Below are positions 17,125 through 26,152 of a stretch of 46,579 nucleotides of DNA, in pieces. Position 1 is the first letter of the stretch; every line of letters starts with the position of its first letter. Origin of the DNA: Xenococcaceae cyanobacterium MO_234.B1. Its GTDB lineage: Bacteria > Cyanobacteriota > Cyanobacteriia > Cyanobacteriales > Xenococcaceae. Under the pieces are notes generated by a model. That model was not told where the DNA came from, ran no database searches, and was given only the letters and a program-made list of their open reading frames with translations. The stretch lies in the NCBI GenBank assembly GCA_030064915.1, contig JASJEK010000002.1, positions 1 through 46,579 of the forward strand, in the 5' to 3' direction. The position numbers were made by a program, and so were the translations under genes.

Positions 17125-18336
17125 TTAGTCCCTCCTGTCTTGGAACAGTTGATTCAATTCTAAAGCACCTTCCCTTGGCGTCATCACCCCTTCTAGCACT
17201 AGGTTATAGAAGAGTTCTCCATCTTGTTCCGTAGCTTTTTGAAACTGATAAACAAAATTCAACGGAACTGCTACTGCTGTCTTCGATTGGGCGAACAAGA
17301 CAGCTTGGATAGGGGACAATCTTTCATCAAGTTTTACCTTGCTATTAGCGGGGATCAGCGACTCTGTTTGGATGGCTAATTTCGTTTGCTGTTCTGCATT
17401 AGTCAAGAATCGAGCAAGTTGCAGAGCCAATTGGCTTGTAGCTGAAGAAGATGCCTGATTAAATACTACTGCTCTGGTAAAGAGCAGTGGCCCTGCTGGT
17501 CTATTAGTTGCGCCTGGTAAAGTAGTAACCCCCAGCTTATCTTCCCCTAAAGTCGCTTTTAAATCCGATATCTCTTCAGACTTACAGACATAGTAAGCCA
17601 ATTTTCCTGTAGCAAATGTCTGATGTAGAGTAGACTGATCGCTAGATAAGATCAAATCGGGGTGATTCTTCGCTTGTTGCAGCCATTCTAACCAAGCTGC
17701 CCAGGCTTGAGAATCAAATGTGAAGTCTCCTGTGAAGTCTTCTTTCTCACTGCTGGGTTTTGACTCGAAAATCTGTACTCCCCAGAAGGTATCCAAAAAA
17801 TTAGAAGTCAAAGCAATTTGGCGTTTAGCTTGCACCTCTTTCCTCATTTCTGGCAAAGTTTTTGGTGGTTGCTCAACCTTGGTCTTATTATAGCAAAGAA
17901 CTTGGGTATTCAAGGAAAACGGTAAGCCATAGAGATTATCTTGGACAGTGACCTGAAGAATTGATCTTGGGAAGTAAGTTGATAAATCGAGATTGTAGTC
18001 GTTTAGGGGTAGGAGCACTCCAGCTTTAATCAAGGGTCTCAGACTGAGATAAGAGCTAATCATCAGGTTAGGGCCCAGACTTGATTGCGCCTGTTGTAGG
18101 AATTGCTCGGATATCTCCTCTTCCGGAACGGATTCACTCACGATTTTGACTTTGGGATACAGTTCTCGATAGTCATTCAAGATGAGATTCAAAGTCTCAG
18201 CTTCCTTGCCTTGAAAAGGATGCCAGATTAGAAGGCGACCTTGCAGTCGTGCTTTGGCTTCAGACGGGGTGTTGCTACACCCAGCCAGGAAGAGTGCGAT
18301 CGCCAGCAATAAGATCTTACAAAAAGGCTGATACAT
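17125..18336 (-). CDS. Extracellular solute-binding lipoprotein (ABC type)
   Basis: A 403-residue protein with a lipoprotein signal: a hydrophobic core followed by the lipobox LAGC (Cys20). The mature part fits the type 1 solute-binding (sugar-binding, MalE-like) family: LLIWHPFQGKEAETLNLILNDY near the start, LYGLPFSLNTQVLCYNKT in the middle, and a late lobe with AFATGKLAYYVC-like and LARFLTNAEQQTKLA segments. It should capture a ligand outside the membrane for an ABC importer. No permease or ATPase gene is near, so it is an orphan here. The preceding gene, antiporter 2, ends 33 bp upstream on the same strand, so the two may be co-transcribed. Confidence 0.82.
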   Translation of the reverse strand: MYQPFCKILLLAIALFLAGCSNTPSEAKARLQGRLLIWHPFQGKEAETLNLILNDYRELYPKVKIVSESVPEEEISEQFLQQAQSSLGPNLMISSYLSLRPLIKAGVLLPLNDYNLDLSTYFPRSILQVTVQDNLYGLPFSLNTQVLCYNKTKVEQPPKTLPEMRKEVQAKRQIALTSNFLDTFWGVQIFESKPSSEKEDFTGDFTFDSQAWAAWLEWLQQAKNHPDLILSSDQSTLHQTFATGKLAYYVCKSEEISDLKATLGEDKLGVTTLPGATNRPAGPLLFTRAVVFNQASSSATSQLALQLARFLTNAEQQTKLAIQTESLIPANSKVKLDERLSPIQAVLFAQSKTAVAVPLNFVYQFQKATEQDGELFYNLVLEGVMTPREGALELNQLFQDRRD

Positions 18337-18369
18337 CCTAGTCCCTATCTAGTACTCATTTACCTATAT

Positions 18370-20043
18370 TTACATACGCATAATTAAGCTTCCCGCAATC
18401 GTTAATAATACGTTTGCAAAAGCGTAAGCCCCAGTGTAACCCAAAGCGGGCATGGAGCTTTTAGCTTCTGAGGTGACAATTTTTAACGATGCCCCGCTGG
18501 TCATTGAGCCAGTAATCCCTCCCATCAATAACACTGGAGAAATCCTCAATACATAACGCCCGAAGAGATAGCCGATAATTACTGGAAAACAGGTTACTAA
18601 AATGCCAGAGACCAAGAGTGTCGGACCGACGGATTTTAAGGTTGTTAAGAAGGTCTGACCAGCTTTTAACCCTACTCCAGTCATAAAAATAAGCAACCCC
18701 AATTCTGTAAACAACCAAATTACTCCCGCAGGGACTCGTCCAAAGGTGGGACGAACGGAGCGCAGATAGCCCACAATTAAGCCCACACTCAATAACCCTC
18801 CGGCTGATCCTAACCCTAGAGACAATCCTCCCAGTTTAATAGCAAAAGTTCCTAACAATCCACCGATAGCAATTCCCAGACCCATAGTAATCAAATCCGT
18901 TTCATCGATCTGCCGTTCTAGGTAGCCCAAGCGCTCAGCTAGTTGTTCTAGATTGGCATGGGGACCCGTTAGCCAGAGAACATCGCCGTTAAGGATTCTT
19001 ACATTGGGTTTTAGGGGAATATTGACCCCTAATCGCTTAATTTTGGAGAGTACACAGCCATAATTTTCACTGATAGCTAATTTTCTCAGTTTCAGTCCCC
19101 TTGGTTTCAGTTTGTGAACCACAATTTTGGCACTTTCACTAGGAAGATCTAGTAAGTCATCATCAGCTACTTCTGGTCCAACAGCATCCCAAGCTCCGAC
19201 CAATTGGTCTAAATAGCCCACCAGGGTAACGCGATCGCCTAATTGTAAGGTGGTATCAAGAGTCACTGGAATAAATTCCTCCTCTCGTTTAATCTTGACA
19301 ACCGTGACTTCCCCAGGAACCAGTTCGTAGAGTTTAGATAATCGACGCTCTGTCAAGTCGGCTTTGGTAACGTGGTAAGCTCTGGTGAGAATGGCACGAC
19401 CAGCTTTCTGACTCTCGGCTTCATCAGGGTTAATACTCTGACGTTCTAAGTGAGCTGCTTCTTGAGCTAAATCAACTCCCAATAATTGGGGGAGAAAGCG
19501 AATAATCAAGATTAATCCGATCAATCCAAAGATATAGGTAATTGCATAACCTGTATTTATATTCCCGATAACTTCATCAGCGGTCAAACCTTCTGGAATA
19601 GGAATCTGACCAGCTTGAACGGCTGCTTGAGCTGCTGCTAAGGTAGGGGTGCTAGTCATTCCCCCAGCTAATAGTCCAGCAGGAATCCCTGGTGCAAAAC
19701 CGAACACTTTGGACATTCCTAAAGCAACGGCAAATCCTGTCGCTGCAACCACGATAGCCAGTACTAAATATTTTAATCCTTGGGTGAATAAGACATTGAA
19801 AAATTTCGGACCCGCTTGATAACCGACGGAAGCAATGAACAGAGTGAATCCCAATGATTGAATGGCAGGGGAGATTTCATAGTCAAACTGACCTACAATG
19901 AGTCCTACTAGCAACACCCCTGCTACTGAGCCTACATCAAAGCTTCGGATTTTGACCTGTCCTACTAGATAGCCCAAGCCAATGACCAGAAACAGCAGGC
20001 TAATTTCATTCGTCTGGAGAAAATTATCAAGATATGCAGTCAT
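18370..20043 (-). CDS. AspT-type antiporter, copy 2
   Basis: A 557-residue transporter with the same plan as copy 1: N-terminal membrane half (about 1-190), two RCK_C-like domains (AYHVTKADLTERRL to VTLVGY; then KLRKLAISENYGCVLSK to VLWLTGP), and a C-terminal membrane half (about 385-557). Signatures include AGGMTSTPTLAAAQAA, with the second-half counterpart GSMTSGASLKIVTSEAKSSMPALGYTGAYA. The sequence differs clearly from copy 1, so it is not a recent duplication. A broken gene lies directly upstream (20051-20303) with 7 bp between. Before decay these were probably transcribed together with the Ldh2-type gene. Substrate unknown; amino acids or dicarboxylates are expected from the family. Confidence 0.85.
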   Translation of the reverse strand: MTAYLDNFLQTNEISLLFLVIGLGYLVGQVKIRSFDVGSVAGVLLVGLIVGQFDYEISPAIQSLGFTLFIASVGYQAGPKFFNVLFTQGLKYLVLAIVVAATGFAVALGMSKVFGFAPGIPAGLLAGGMTSTPTLAAAQAAVQAGQIPIPEGLTADEVIGNINTGYAITYIFGLIGLILIIRFLPQLLGVDLAQEAAHLERQSINPDEAESQKAGRAILTRAYHVTKADLTERRLSKLYELVPGEVTVVKIKREEEFIPVTLDTTLQLGDRVTLVGYLDQLVGAWDAVGPEVADDDLLDLPSESAKIVVHKLKPRGLKLRKLAISENYGCVLSKIKRLGVNIPLKPNVRILNGDVLWLTGPHANLEQLAERLGYLERQIDETDLITMGLGIAIGGLLGTFAIKLGGLSLGLGSAGGLLSVGLIVGYLRSVRPTFGRVPAGVIWLFTELGLLIFMTGVGLKAGQTFLTTLKSVGPTLLVSGILVTCFPVIIGYLFGRYVLRISPVLLMGGITGSMTSGASLKIVTSEAKSSMPALGYTGAYAFANVLLTIAGSLIMRM

Positions 20044-20050
20044 TTTTTGC

Positions 20051-20303
20051 TTATTTTTGCTTATTGGAAATAAATATTAAATGTGGTTCACAGATGGAAG
20101 ATGGTAAACCTACATCGACAAAATAAAATATCTGATGGGCACCCGCATCCTTCATTGCTAATATATCTCGATAACGTCCTGCCCCAGTCATTTTAGCCCC
20201 AATTACCTTCAAACCCATTTGTCGTAATAGACGAATGATTACCCTCGCTCCCACCAAGGTTGATTCAAGTCCAGGGTAATAAGTTTTTCCGTCATTTTTT
20301 CCC
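20051..20303 (-). pseudogene. Broken gene between the Ldh2-type gene and antiporter 2
   Basis: On the minus strand an ATG just after the Ldh2 stop starts MTEKLITLDLNQPWWERG and then meets a stop. A second frame, open at the same point, carries VIIRLLRQMGLKVIGAKMTG, then GRYRDILAMKDAGA and FVDVGLPSS, and ends in a low-complexity tail (direct repeat TTTTGCTTA at the 3' end). The two frames look like the start and a middle segment of one gene joined out of frame by a deletion, with the C-terminus lost. The KMTGAGRYRDILAMKDAGA...DVGLPSS pattern recalls P-loop proteins of the DUF1611 type, but I am not sure. Part of it is duplicated at 15585-15645. Confidence 0.55.
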
Positions 20304-20305
20304 CT

Positions 20306-21412
20306 TTATTCAAAATCAAACTGATACTGCCTCAGTCCTAGTTCATTACGCATGGCAATGATATCTTGCTGCAATACCTCATTAATCGGAATACCTGTGT
20401 CTTTTCGCTCTAACCATGCCAGATGTTCTTTCTGTCCACAAGTATAAATGCGTTCTGCACCAGGGACTTTCTGGGAGTTACGCAGCGCACGCAGGATATC
20501 CCCCGTGATTTTTTTGAAGGTTTCGATTTCGGTAAAGGCAGCGATATCAATAGCCATAAAGAAATGACCGAGTTTGTATGGGACACGATTACCTTCAGGG
20601 TCAAATCCGCTCAATTGTTTGAGAAAAGCTCCTTGTTGTAGTGCGGCCGAGAGAATTTCAACTACTGTGGCGTAACCGTAGCCTTTATGTCCTCCTGTTT
20701 CTTCCTTTATCCCGCCGATAGGGACAAGGGCAGCCTCCCCTTGTACTAAAGCCTGAAGGATCTTTTGGGGGTCGGTTATGGTATTACCTTGCCGATCGAT
20801 AACTAGTCCTGGTGGACAGTCTTTTCCTTCTCGGGCATATTGTTCAATTTTGCCACGTTGCATAATCGAGGTAGCGTAGTCATTAGTGAAAGGAAACTCT
20901 TCATCAGTCGGCATCCCGAAAACTAGGGGGTTAGTACCCAGCATATTTTCTACCCCAAAAGTTGGAGCCGTGGATGGACGAGCGTTAGTTCCGGTAAGAC
21001 CAATCATATTTTCTTGGCAAGCCATCAAAGTGTAATAGCCTGCGATTCCGTAATGGGTAGAGTTTCGCGCCACTACCATTCCTAGACCGTACTTTTTAGC
21101 CTTTTCTATAGCCAAGTTCATACAGTAGGTTGAGATTACCATTCCCATACCATGATGACCATCAAGCACCGCAGTTGCTAAGCGATCGCGGACGACTTCA
21201 ATTTGAGTAACCGGCTGTTGGATTTTCTGTTTGACAATACGGTCATAATAAATTGGCTTCAAGCGTCCAATGCCATGAGAATCAATCCCTCTTTTGTCTG
21301 CTTTTATCAGAACATCGGCACAGATTTGAGCGTCTTTTTCAGGGACACCGATGCCTTGGAAAACGTCCCTCATAAATTGTTCCAGGTAATCGCAGGATAG
21401 ATAATGGAGCAT
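20306..21412 (-). CDS. Ldh2-family NAD(P)-dependent dehydrogenase (malate/lactate/ureidoglycolate type)
   Basis: A 368-residue cytosolic enzyme of the malate/L-lactate/ureidoglycolate dehydrogenase family. Visible signatures: ADKRGIDSHGIGRL near the start (family DSHG motif), VVARNSTHYGIAGYY (catalytic His region), MIGLTGTNARPSTAPTFG, and the glycine-rich ETGGHKGYGYATVVEI near the end. Members oxidise 2-hydroxy acids with NAD(P). The exact substrate cannot be assigned; some residues between the domains (SIMQRGKIEQYAREGK) may set specificity. It starts 11 bp after a 57-codon gene on the same strand and has little ribosome-binding signal of its own, so it is probably translated as part of that transcript. 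Confidence 0.88.
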   Translation of the reverse strand: MLHYLSCDYLEQFMRDVFQGIGVPEKDAQICADVLIKADKRGIDSHGIGRLKPIYYDRIVKQKIQQPVTQIEVVRDRLATAVLDGHHGMGMVISTYCMNLAIEKAKKYGLGMVVARNSTHYGIAGYYTLMACQENMIGLTGTNARPSTAPTFGVENMLGTNPLVFGMPTDEEFPFTNDYATSIMQRGKIEQYAREGKDCPPGLVIDRQGNTITDPQKILQALVQGEAALVPIGGIKEETGGHKGYGYATVVEILSAALQQGAFLKQLSGFDPEGNRVPYKLGHFFMAIDIAAFTEIETFKKITGDILRALRNSQKVPGAERIYTCGQKEHLAWLERKDTGIPINEVLQQDIIAMRNELGLRQYQFDFE

Positions 21413-21423
21413 CTTTTTTGAAC

Positions 21424-21597
21424 TTAATCTTCCAAGTCTATATCATAAGTCTGGCAAAGGTTTTGAAGAGTTTTCCTCAGTTGTTGGAGTTTTTGCGTAT
21501 CTTCTGGGATAAGCACGGCATTTTGGTGTTCTAGCTTAATAATCTGTTGTTTAACTCCAGCAATCTTGAATCCTAATGTTGCTGATTTAGTCATCAT
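21424..21597 (-). CDS. 57-residue helical protein upstream of the Ldh2-type gene
   Basis: A short gene with ATG at 21597 (a second ATG is the next codon) and TAA at 21424-21426. GGAGAGGG lies just upstream at a good distance. The protein is mostly helical and coiled-coil-like: after MMTKSATLGF come GVKQQIIKLEHQNAVL and TQKLQQLRKTLQNL, ending in an acidic DIDLED. I do not recognise a family. The good start signal, the coherent frame and the 11-bp gap to the dehydrogenase make it a real gene and probably the first of an operon. Confidence 0.6.
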   Translation of the reverse strand: MMTKSATLGFKIAGVKQQIIKLEHQNAVLIPEDTQKLQQLRKTLQNLCQTYDIDLED

Positions 21598-21735
21598 ATT
21601 CCCTCTCCACCTATTTACCTTTCAAGACAGTTTTATCCCAATACTATGAGAATCTTGTGAGGGGTATAATTCGACTGGACTGTCAAAACAATTCAAAATT
21701 ATCCCCTTACTTCAGGAAGGGGCTTGTATCCGAAA

Positions 21736-21759
21736 TTAAATAATTGCTCAATTATTTAA
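21736..21759. promoter_or_regulatory. AT-rich 11-bp palindrome in a divergent promoter region
   Basis: TTAAATAATTG at 21736-21746 is followed by CT and its exact reverse complement at 21749-21759. A second perfect palindrome, TTTTGAATTCAAAA, lies at 21778-21791. Both are between the divergent starts of the 57-codon gene (21597, minus) and the CPBP gene (21833, plus), so they are candidate operators for a dimeric regulator. Either could also simply be a hairpin in a leader. Confidence 0.45.
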
Positions 21760-21832
21760 AAATCCCTCATGGGCGAATTTTGAATTCAAAAAATGATTAA
21801 GTCTCTCCTAATCTGCCTATCGGCTCTTGTTA

Positions 21833-24304
21833 ATGATTAATTACAAAAATAATTTAATTACTATTGCTTTCTTTATTGTTTTAGCCTTCTTGTTGCTTAC
21901 TAAGTTCATCAAAGCTGAAACCATTTCTAGTTATGAATTGGTTCAAAAAGCGTCATTTAATCAAGTCTCTCATTATCCTGTGAGCCAAAAAATAGATGCT
22001 TCCTTATACCAGCCAACAGGAGAATGGGTAGGACGCTTAATCCTGCCAGAAACCCCTTTATTTGACAATAATCAAGATGGGGTGTGGATAGAACTATATC
22101 ATGCTCCCCCAAAAGCAGAAGCCTTAATTGGACAAAAAGTGCGCCTAGGTTGGAATAAAACTCCTTATACTCAATCTTATGTAAGATCCGTCACCACGGA
22201 TGTTAATATCACTCCAGAAGCTAAGGATTATCAAGCCAAAGGCAATGTGATTCCAACCCGTTTAGATGGACGTTCTCAGGTGGGTCCACTACAGTCTTTA
22301 GCCGGTTCTCGTCCTCAAGATGATGTGATGGTGCGATTAGAATCAGCGGTTTTATCTAGAGACAAGGAAGGAGATCCGCTTATTCTGACTAATCTTGAGC
22401 CTGTGCAAGTTACAGGTATATTTTATGGATTAGTTACAATTTTAGGTCTCCAAGAGCCGATTTCGCCCGACCAAAGACCCCAAAACTGTCCAGGAGAAAA
22501 ACCCTGTCCCAGTGATTATTTTCGAGTGCGTCACTACAATCAAAAAACAGGTAACTTTGATGGTGTGGAAGAAATTGTCAGAATTCCGCAGCAACCCTTA
22601 GATTATCGTGGGCGTTTTATGTCCACTTCCCGTAATTTGGCAGATTCTCCTGCAGGGCAAGCTGGATGGTATATTTATGGGGCAAAGGATAAGCAAGGAA
22701 TCTTTACAGTTCAATCTCTTAAACCAAGGGCTTTATTGCAACTAAAACCTGAACGAGTAATTCTCGATCGAGGAGAGGGTATTGATTATATCAAGAATCA
22801 AAATTGGCAAAATACCCCTCAACGGAAGGGAACTTTTCAATCAGTTCTGATTAATCCTCAGGCATCCTCTCCAGAAAATGCGATTAGTGAATGGCAAGAA
22901 GGGGATAGAGCTCTAGTTATTCATTTGTTTGGGGGTACCGGGGGAGAAAAACCAGATCCCATCTTCGCAGGTTCTGTTCCCGGACATTTTGCCTATGGAT
23001 TAGGAGAAGTGATCCGCGATCGCTTTACCAACGAACTACAATTCGAGATTATCTATCAACAAATCTATGTCCATAACCCCAATGCCATCATATCAGGCTC
23101 TCTTGATTGGGTCGCATACACTGGAGATTTGCAACGGGGATGGTTGGGAAGTCGTCCTATTTCCGATGTGATTGTCAAACTTGATATAGTGAGCGATCCC
23201 ATAGAATTTAACGGGACTACTTTTTATGCTCTCAGGGAACTGCTCAAACAAACTCAGATTTTTTCAGCAAAATATCGTACCGGCAACGGTTCTGGGATGG
23301 CAACAGTAACTCCTGCCACCTCTTGTGTTCAGGATTCAAGTCAAGCCCTCTATATCGCTATTGAACAGATTAAACGTCAAATTTTGGCAACTCCTCAGAT
23401 AGAAGAATGGTTAGAAAATCCTCAAGAGGATGGGGAAAGGGAAAAATTCCAAGCCTTCGTGAACTTAGGAACAGACTTGCGGGATAGTTTAACCCCTAGG
23501 GGGGTCATTCGTCCTGATTGGCAGGAAAATGCCGAATTTATAGCGGGAATTCAGGGGAAACAACTGGTTAGTGAAGTATCATTGCAGAATACTCTATATA
23601 GTTGGAATTCGATGTTACCTCGTCAAGGTCATGACCAGGTAAGTCAAATTTTTCTAGATCATGGTGCCTCCCTGTGGTTTTTAAGAACTAATCAAATAGG
23701 AGGAGAAAATCCCAGTATCGAACCGGTGGCTCCGACCATTATTTTTGGTCAATTTCCCTTGATTGGGCTACTATTTGCCCGTTTAGTGAATTCTTTATTA
23801 GCTCCTGTAACCCTGAAATCTTGCTTAATGGTGGTGGGAGTATTAATAGTTTATGGTGCGATCGCTATTCCTCTCGGTTTTCGCACTGGTTTTCTATCAT
23901 TTACGCCTGATTTACTATTAACTAAGCAAGGGATTCTTGGCAGTTTTAAGCTGTTCTTTTTTCCAGCCTTAGGGGAAGAAATATTAATGAGAGTCTTTTT
24001 GCTTCCCCATCCCACAGAAAGGGTTTTAATCTCTAGTTGGTTAGTTTGGGCAGGAATTAGCTTATTTATTTTTATCGTCTATCATCCTTTAAATGCTCTT
24101 ACTTTCTATCGGGTGGGCTATCCAACTTTTTTGAAACCAGTGTTTCTAACTTTAGCAGGGTTGTTAGGACTTGGTTGTACCATTGCCTATTATTTAACTG
24201 GTTCTCTCTTGATTATCATTTTGATTCATTGGATTGTGGTCGTAGTTTGGCTATTTATTTTAGGAGGGAAACAACACCTAAGCAGGAAGGTGGCAAAAGT
24301 ATAA
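21833..24304 (+). CDS. CPBP-family intramembrane protease with a large N-terminal domain
   Basis: 823 residues from the ATG at 21833; a TTG six bases earlier is also possible. An N-terminal membrane helix (about 10-28) is followed by an extracytoplasmic-looking region of roughly 600 residues with beta-rich repeats (such as GEWVGRLILPETPLF, GVWIELYHAPP, DYRGRFMST, GDRALVIHLFGG). The last 180 residues hold several membrane helices with the CPBP/Abi catalytic pattern: GEEILMR (Glu715, Glu716, Arg720), then VYHPLNAL and a final IHWIVVVVWL. This is a glutamic-type intramembrane peptidase related to Rce1. The long region ahead of it is unusual for the family, which is typically 200-300 residues. 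Function unknown. It may process a membrane or secreted substrate that the front domain binds. Confidence 0.8.
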   Translation: MINYKNNLITIAFFIVLAFLLLTKFIKAETISSYELVQKASFNQVSHYPVSQKIDASLYQPTGEWVGRLILPETPLFDNNQDGVWIELYHAPPKAEALIGQKVRLGWNKTPYTQSYVRSVTTDVNITPEAKDYQAKGNVIPTRLDGRSQVGPLQSLAGSRPQDDVMVRLESAVLSRDKEGDPLILTNLEPVQVTGIFYGLVTILGLQEPISPDQRPQNCPGEKPCPSDYFRVRHYNQKTGNFDGVEEIVRIPQQPLDYRGRFMSTSRNLADSPAGQAGWYIYGAKDKQGIFTVQSLKPRALLQLKPERVILDRGEGIDYIKNQNWQNTPQRKGTFQSVLINPQASSPENAISEWQEGDRALVIHLFGGTGGEKPDPIFAGSVPGHFAYGLGEVIRDRFTNELQFEIIYQQIYVHNPNAIISGSLDWVAYTGDLQRGWLGSRPISDVIVKLDIVSDPIEFNGTTFYALRELLKQTQIFSAKYRTGNGSGMATVTPATSCVQDSSQALYIAIEQIKRQILATPQIEEWLENPQEDGEREKFQAFVNLGTDLRDSLTPRGVIRPDWQENAEFIAGIQGKQLVSEVSLQNTLYSWNSMLPRQGHDQVSQIFLDHGASLWFLRTNQIGGENPSIEPVAPTIIFGQFPLIGLLFARLVNSLLAPVTLKSCLMVVGVLIVYGAIAIPLGFRTGFLSFTPDLLLTKQGILGSFKLFFFPALGEEILMRVFLLPHPTERVLISSWLVWAGISLFIFIVYHPLNALTFYRVGYPTFLKPVFLTLAGLLGLGCTIAYYLTGSLLIIILIHWIVVVVWLFILGGKQHLSRKVAKV

Positions 24305-24439
24305 CCCTTTTTGAAAACTGGTATAGCGGTTCTCGAAAAGCCTGAACTACTCCTCGGTTTGTAAAATTATGAAAACTAGATTGTTTAAGCGTACCTGTTT
24401 TCTTGTATTTTGTAAGCAAGGGATTTTTGGCGATCGCGA

Positions 24440-24580
24440 TCAGCGATTAATTTGGGCTGTTGCAGCGGGGCGCGCACCAGTAGGACATCGGTGGAGATGC
24501 TTGCTGAAGCTGCTAAGAGCAGTATCTCAATGTTGGGCTACACTGTTCCCTACGCCGTTAGCAATACGCTACTGACACCA
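24440..24580 (+). pseudogene. C-terminal remnant of a third AspT-type antiporter
   Basis: In the frame through 24452 the translation reads [20 protein letters not shown] and then [18 protein letters not shown]. This matches the end of the two intact antiporters (GSMTSGASLKIVTSEAKSSMPALGYTGAYAFANVLLT in copy 2). Only this final re-entrant and helix region is left; the front half is missing and the frame is open only briefly. It lies about 95 bp upstream of glutamate decarboxylase on the same strand, where an antiporter gene would be expected in a decarboxylase-exchanger operon. Confidence 0.7.
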
Positions 24581-24674
24581 AGTTCATCTCGCAATCTGGA
24601 ACTTTTTCTAAAAATGCTCTATATCCTTACTTTAATGAAGTTTTGATAACTTTTACTTTAGGAGATTTAACCCC

Positions 24675-26075
24675 ATGCCTCTGTTTGAAAAAGATTTAGT
24701 TCGCGACAATCTCAACGACGACGTTTATGCCTCCACCGATTTGTCGGTCTCGATACCTAAGTACAAGTTTCCTGAGGACGAACACAATCCTCGCCACGCG
24801 TATCAGGTCATCCACGACGAGCTAATGCTGGATGGCAACTCGCGCCAAAACCTGGCAACCTTCTGCCAGACCTGGTTCGAGCCGGAAGTCTACCAACTGA
24901 TGGAGGAATGCGTCGATAAAAACATGATTGACAAGGATGAATATCCCCAATCTGCGGAGCTGGAGGGACGCTGCGTCAATATGTTAGCCGACCTCTGGAA
25001 TGCGCCTGACGCTGCTAACCCCATCGGTTGCTCGACCACAGGATCTAGTGAGGCAGCTATGCTCGGTGGTATGGCAATGAAGTGGCGTTGGCGGGAAAAG
25101 ATGGGTGCTGCTGGCAAGCCTACCGATAAACCGAACATGATCTGCGGACCGGTACAAATTTGCTGGCACAAGTTTGCCCGCTACTGGGATGTGGAGTTAC
25201 GGGAAATCCCAATGGATAAAGACCGTCTGCTAATGACACCAGAGGAAGTCATCAAGCGTTGCGACGAGAACACTATCGGTGTAGTGCCTACCCTCGGCGT
25301 GACCTTCACCTGCGGATATGAGCCAGTGAAAGCCGTCAGCGACGCCCTTGATAAATTGCAACAGGAAAAGGGTTGGGATATCCCAATCCATGTCGATGGA
25401 GCTAGCGGTGGTTTCCTGGCACCGTTCTGTGCCCCCGAGTTGGAATGGGACTTCCGCCTGCCACGGGTCAAGTCGATCAATACCTCTGGTCATAAGTTTG
25501 GTCTGGCACCCCTGGGTGTGGGCTGGGTGGTCTGGCGCGAGAAGTCAGATTTGCCAGAAGATCTGATCTTTAATGTTAACTATCTGGGTGGCGAGATGGC
25601 GGTCTTTGCCCTCAATTTCTCCCGACCTGGTGGCCAGATTGCTTGCCAATATTACAACTTCCTGCGCTTGGGCAAGGAAGGCTACCGTAAGATCCAGACT
25701 GCCTGCTACGAAACAGCCCAGTATTTAGCTGAAGAGATTGGCAAGATGGGGGCATTTGAGATTCTCTATGATGGTGATATGAAAACTGGTATTCCTGCAT
25801 TGAGCTGGAAAATCAAGGATGACTACGATACTAAGGGCTACACCCTCTACGATCTTGCCGACCGACTACGCAGTCGGGGGTGGCAAGTACCAGCTTATTC
25901 CCTACCAGCAAACTGTCAGGACATCGTGATCCAGCGCATTTTGGTGCGCCACGGGGTTAGCAGAGATCTAGCATCGCTGTTGATCGAGGATATCAACCGC
26001 TGTATTGATTACTTCAAGAAACACCCGATCACGAACTCCATAACCCCTGAAGAAGGCACAGGTTACCACCACTAA
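24675..26075 (+). CDS. gadB: Glutamate decarboxylase (PLP-dependent)
   Basis: 466 residues, the same length as Escherichia coli GadB. It converts glutamate to GABA and CO2, consuming a cytosolic proton. The whole group II fold is visible: [41 protein letters not shown] and the PLP-binding SGHKFG with Lys274. The C-terminus ends in ...GYHH. In E. coli GadB, His465 closes the active site at neutral pH, and a His is at position 465 here too, so pH-gated autoinhibition is possible. Start: ATG with GGAG 10 nt upstream. It is followed by a truncated membrane protein and preceded by a piece of an antiporter. The DNA is visibly richer in G+C than the flanks and I saw no HIP1 octamer in it, suggesting transfer. 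Confidence 0.95.
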   Translation: MPLFEKDLVRDNLNDDVYASTDLSVSIPKYKFPEDEHNPRHAYQVIHDELMLDGNSRQNLATFCQTWFEPEVYQLMEECVDKNMIDKDEYPQSAELEGRCVNMLADLWNAPDAANPIGCSTTGSSEAAMLGGMAMKWRWREKMGAAGKPTDKPNMICGPVQICWHKFARYWDVELREIPMDKDRLLMTPEEVIKRCDENTIGVVPTLGVTFTCGYEPVKAVSDALDKLQQEKGWDIPIHVDGASGGFLAPFCAPELEWDFRLPRVKSINTSGHKFGLAPLGVGWVVWREKSDLPEDLIFNVNYLGGEMAVFALNFSRPGGQIACQYYNFLRLGKEGYRKIQTACYETAQYLAEEIGKMGAFEILYDGDMKTGIPALSWKIKDDYDTKGYTLYDLADRLRSRGWQVPAYSLPANCQDIVIQRILVRHGVSRDLASLLIEDINRCIDYFKKHPITNSITPEEGTGYHH

Positions 26076-26152
26076 TCTGACGGGAGCGTCCAACGAACTA
26101 AATTCATAATTTGACCTCCTCTCGCACCTAAAGGAGTGAGATTCTGCAATTT

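Noticed and set aside
24890-25800. Minus-strand and shifted frames within gadB
   Set aside because: They overlap a fully recognisable glutamate decarboxylase and arise from its codon bias.
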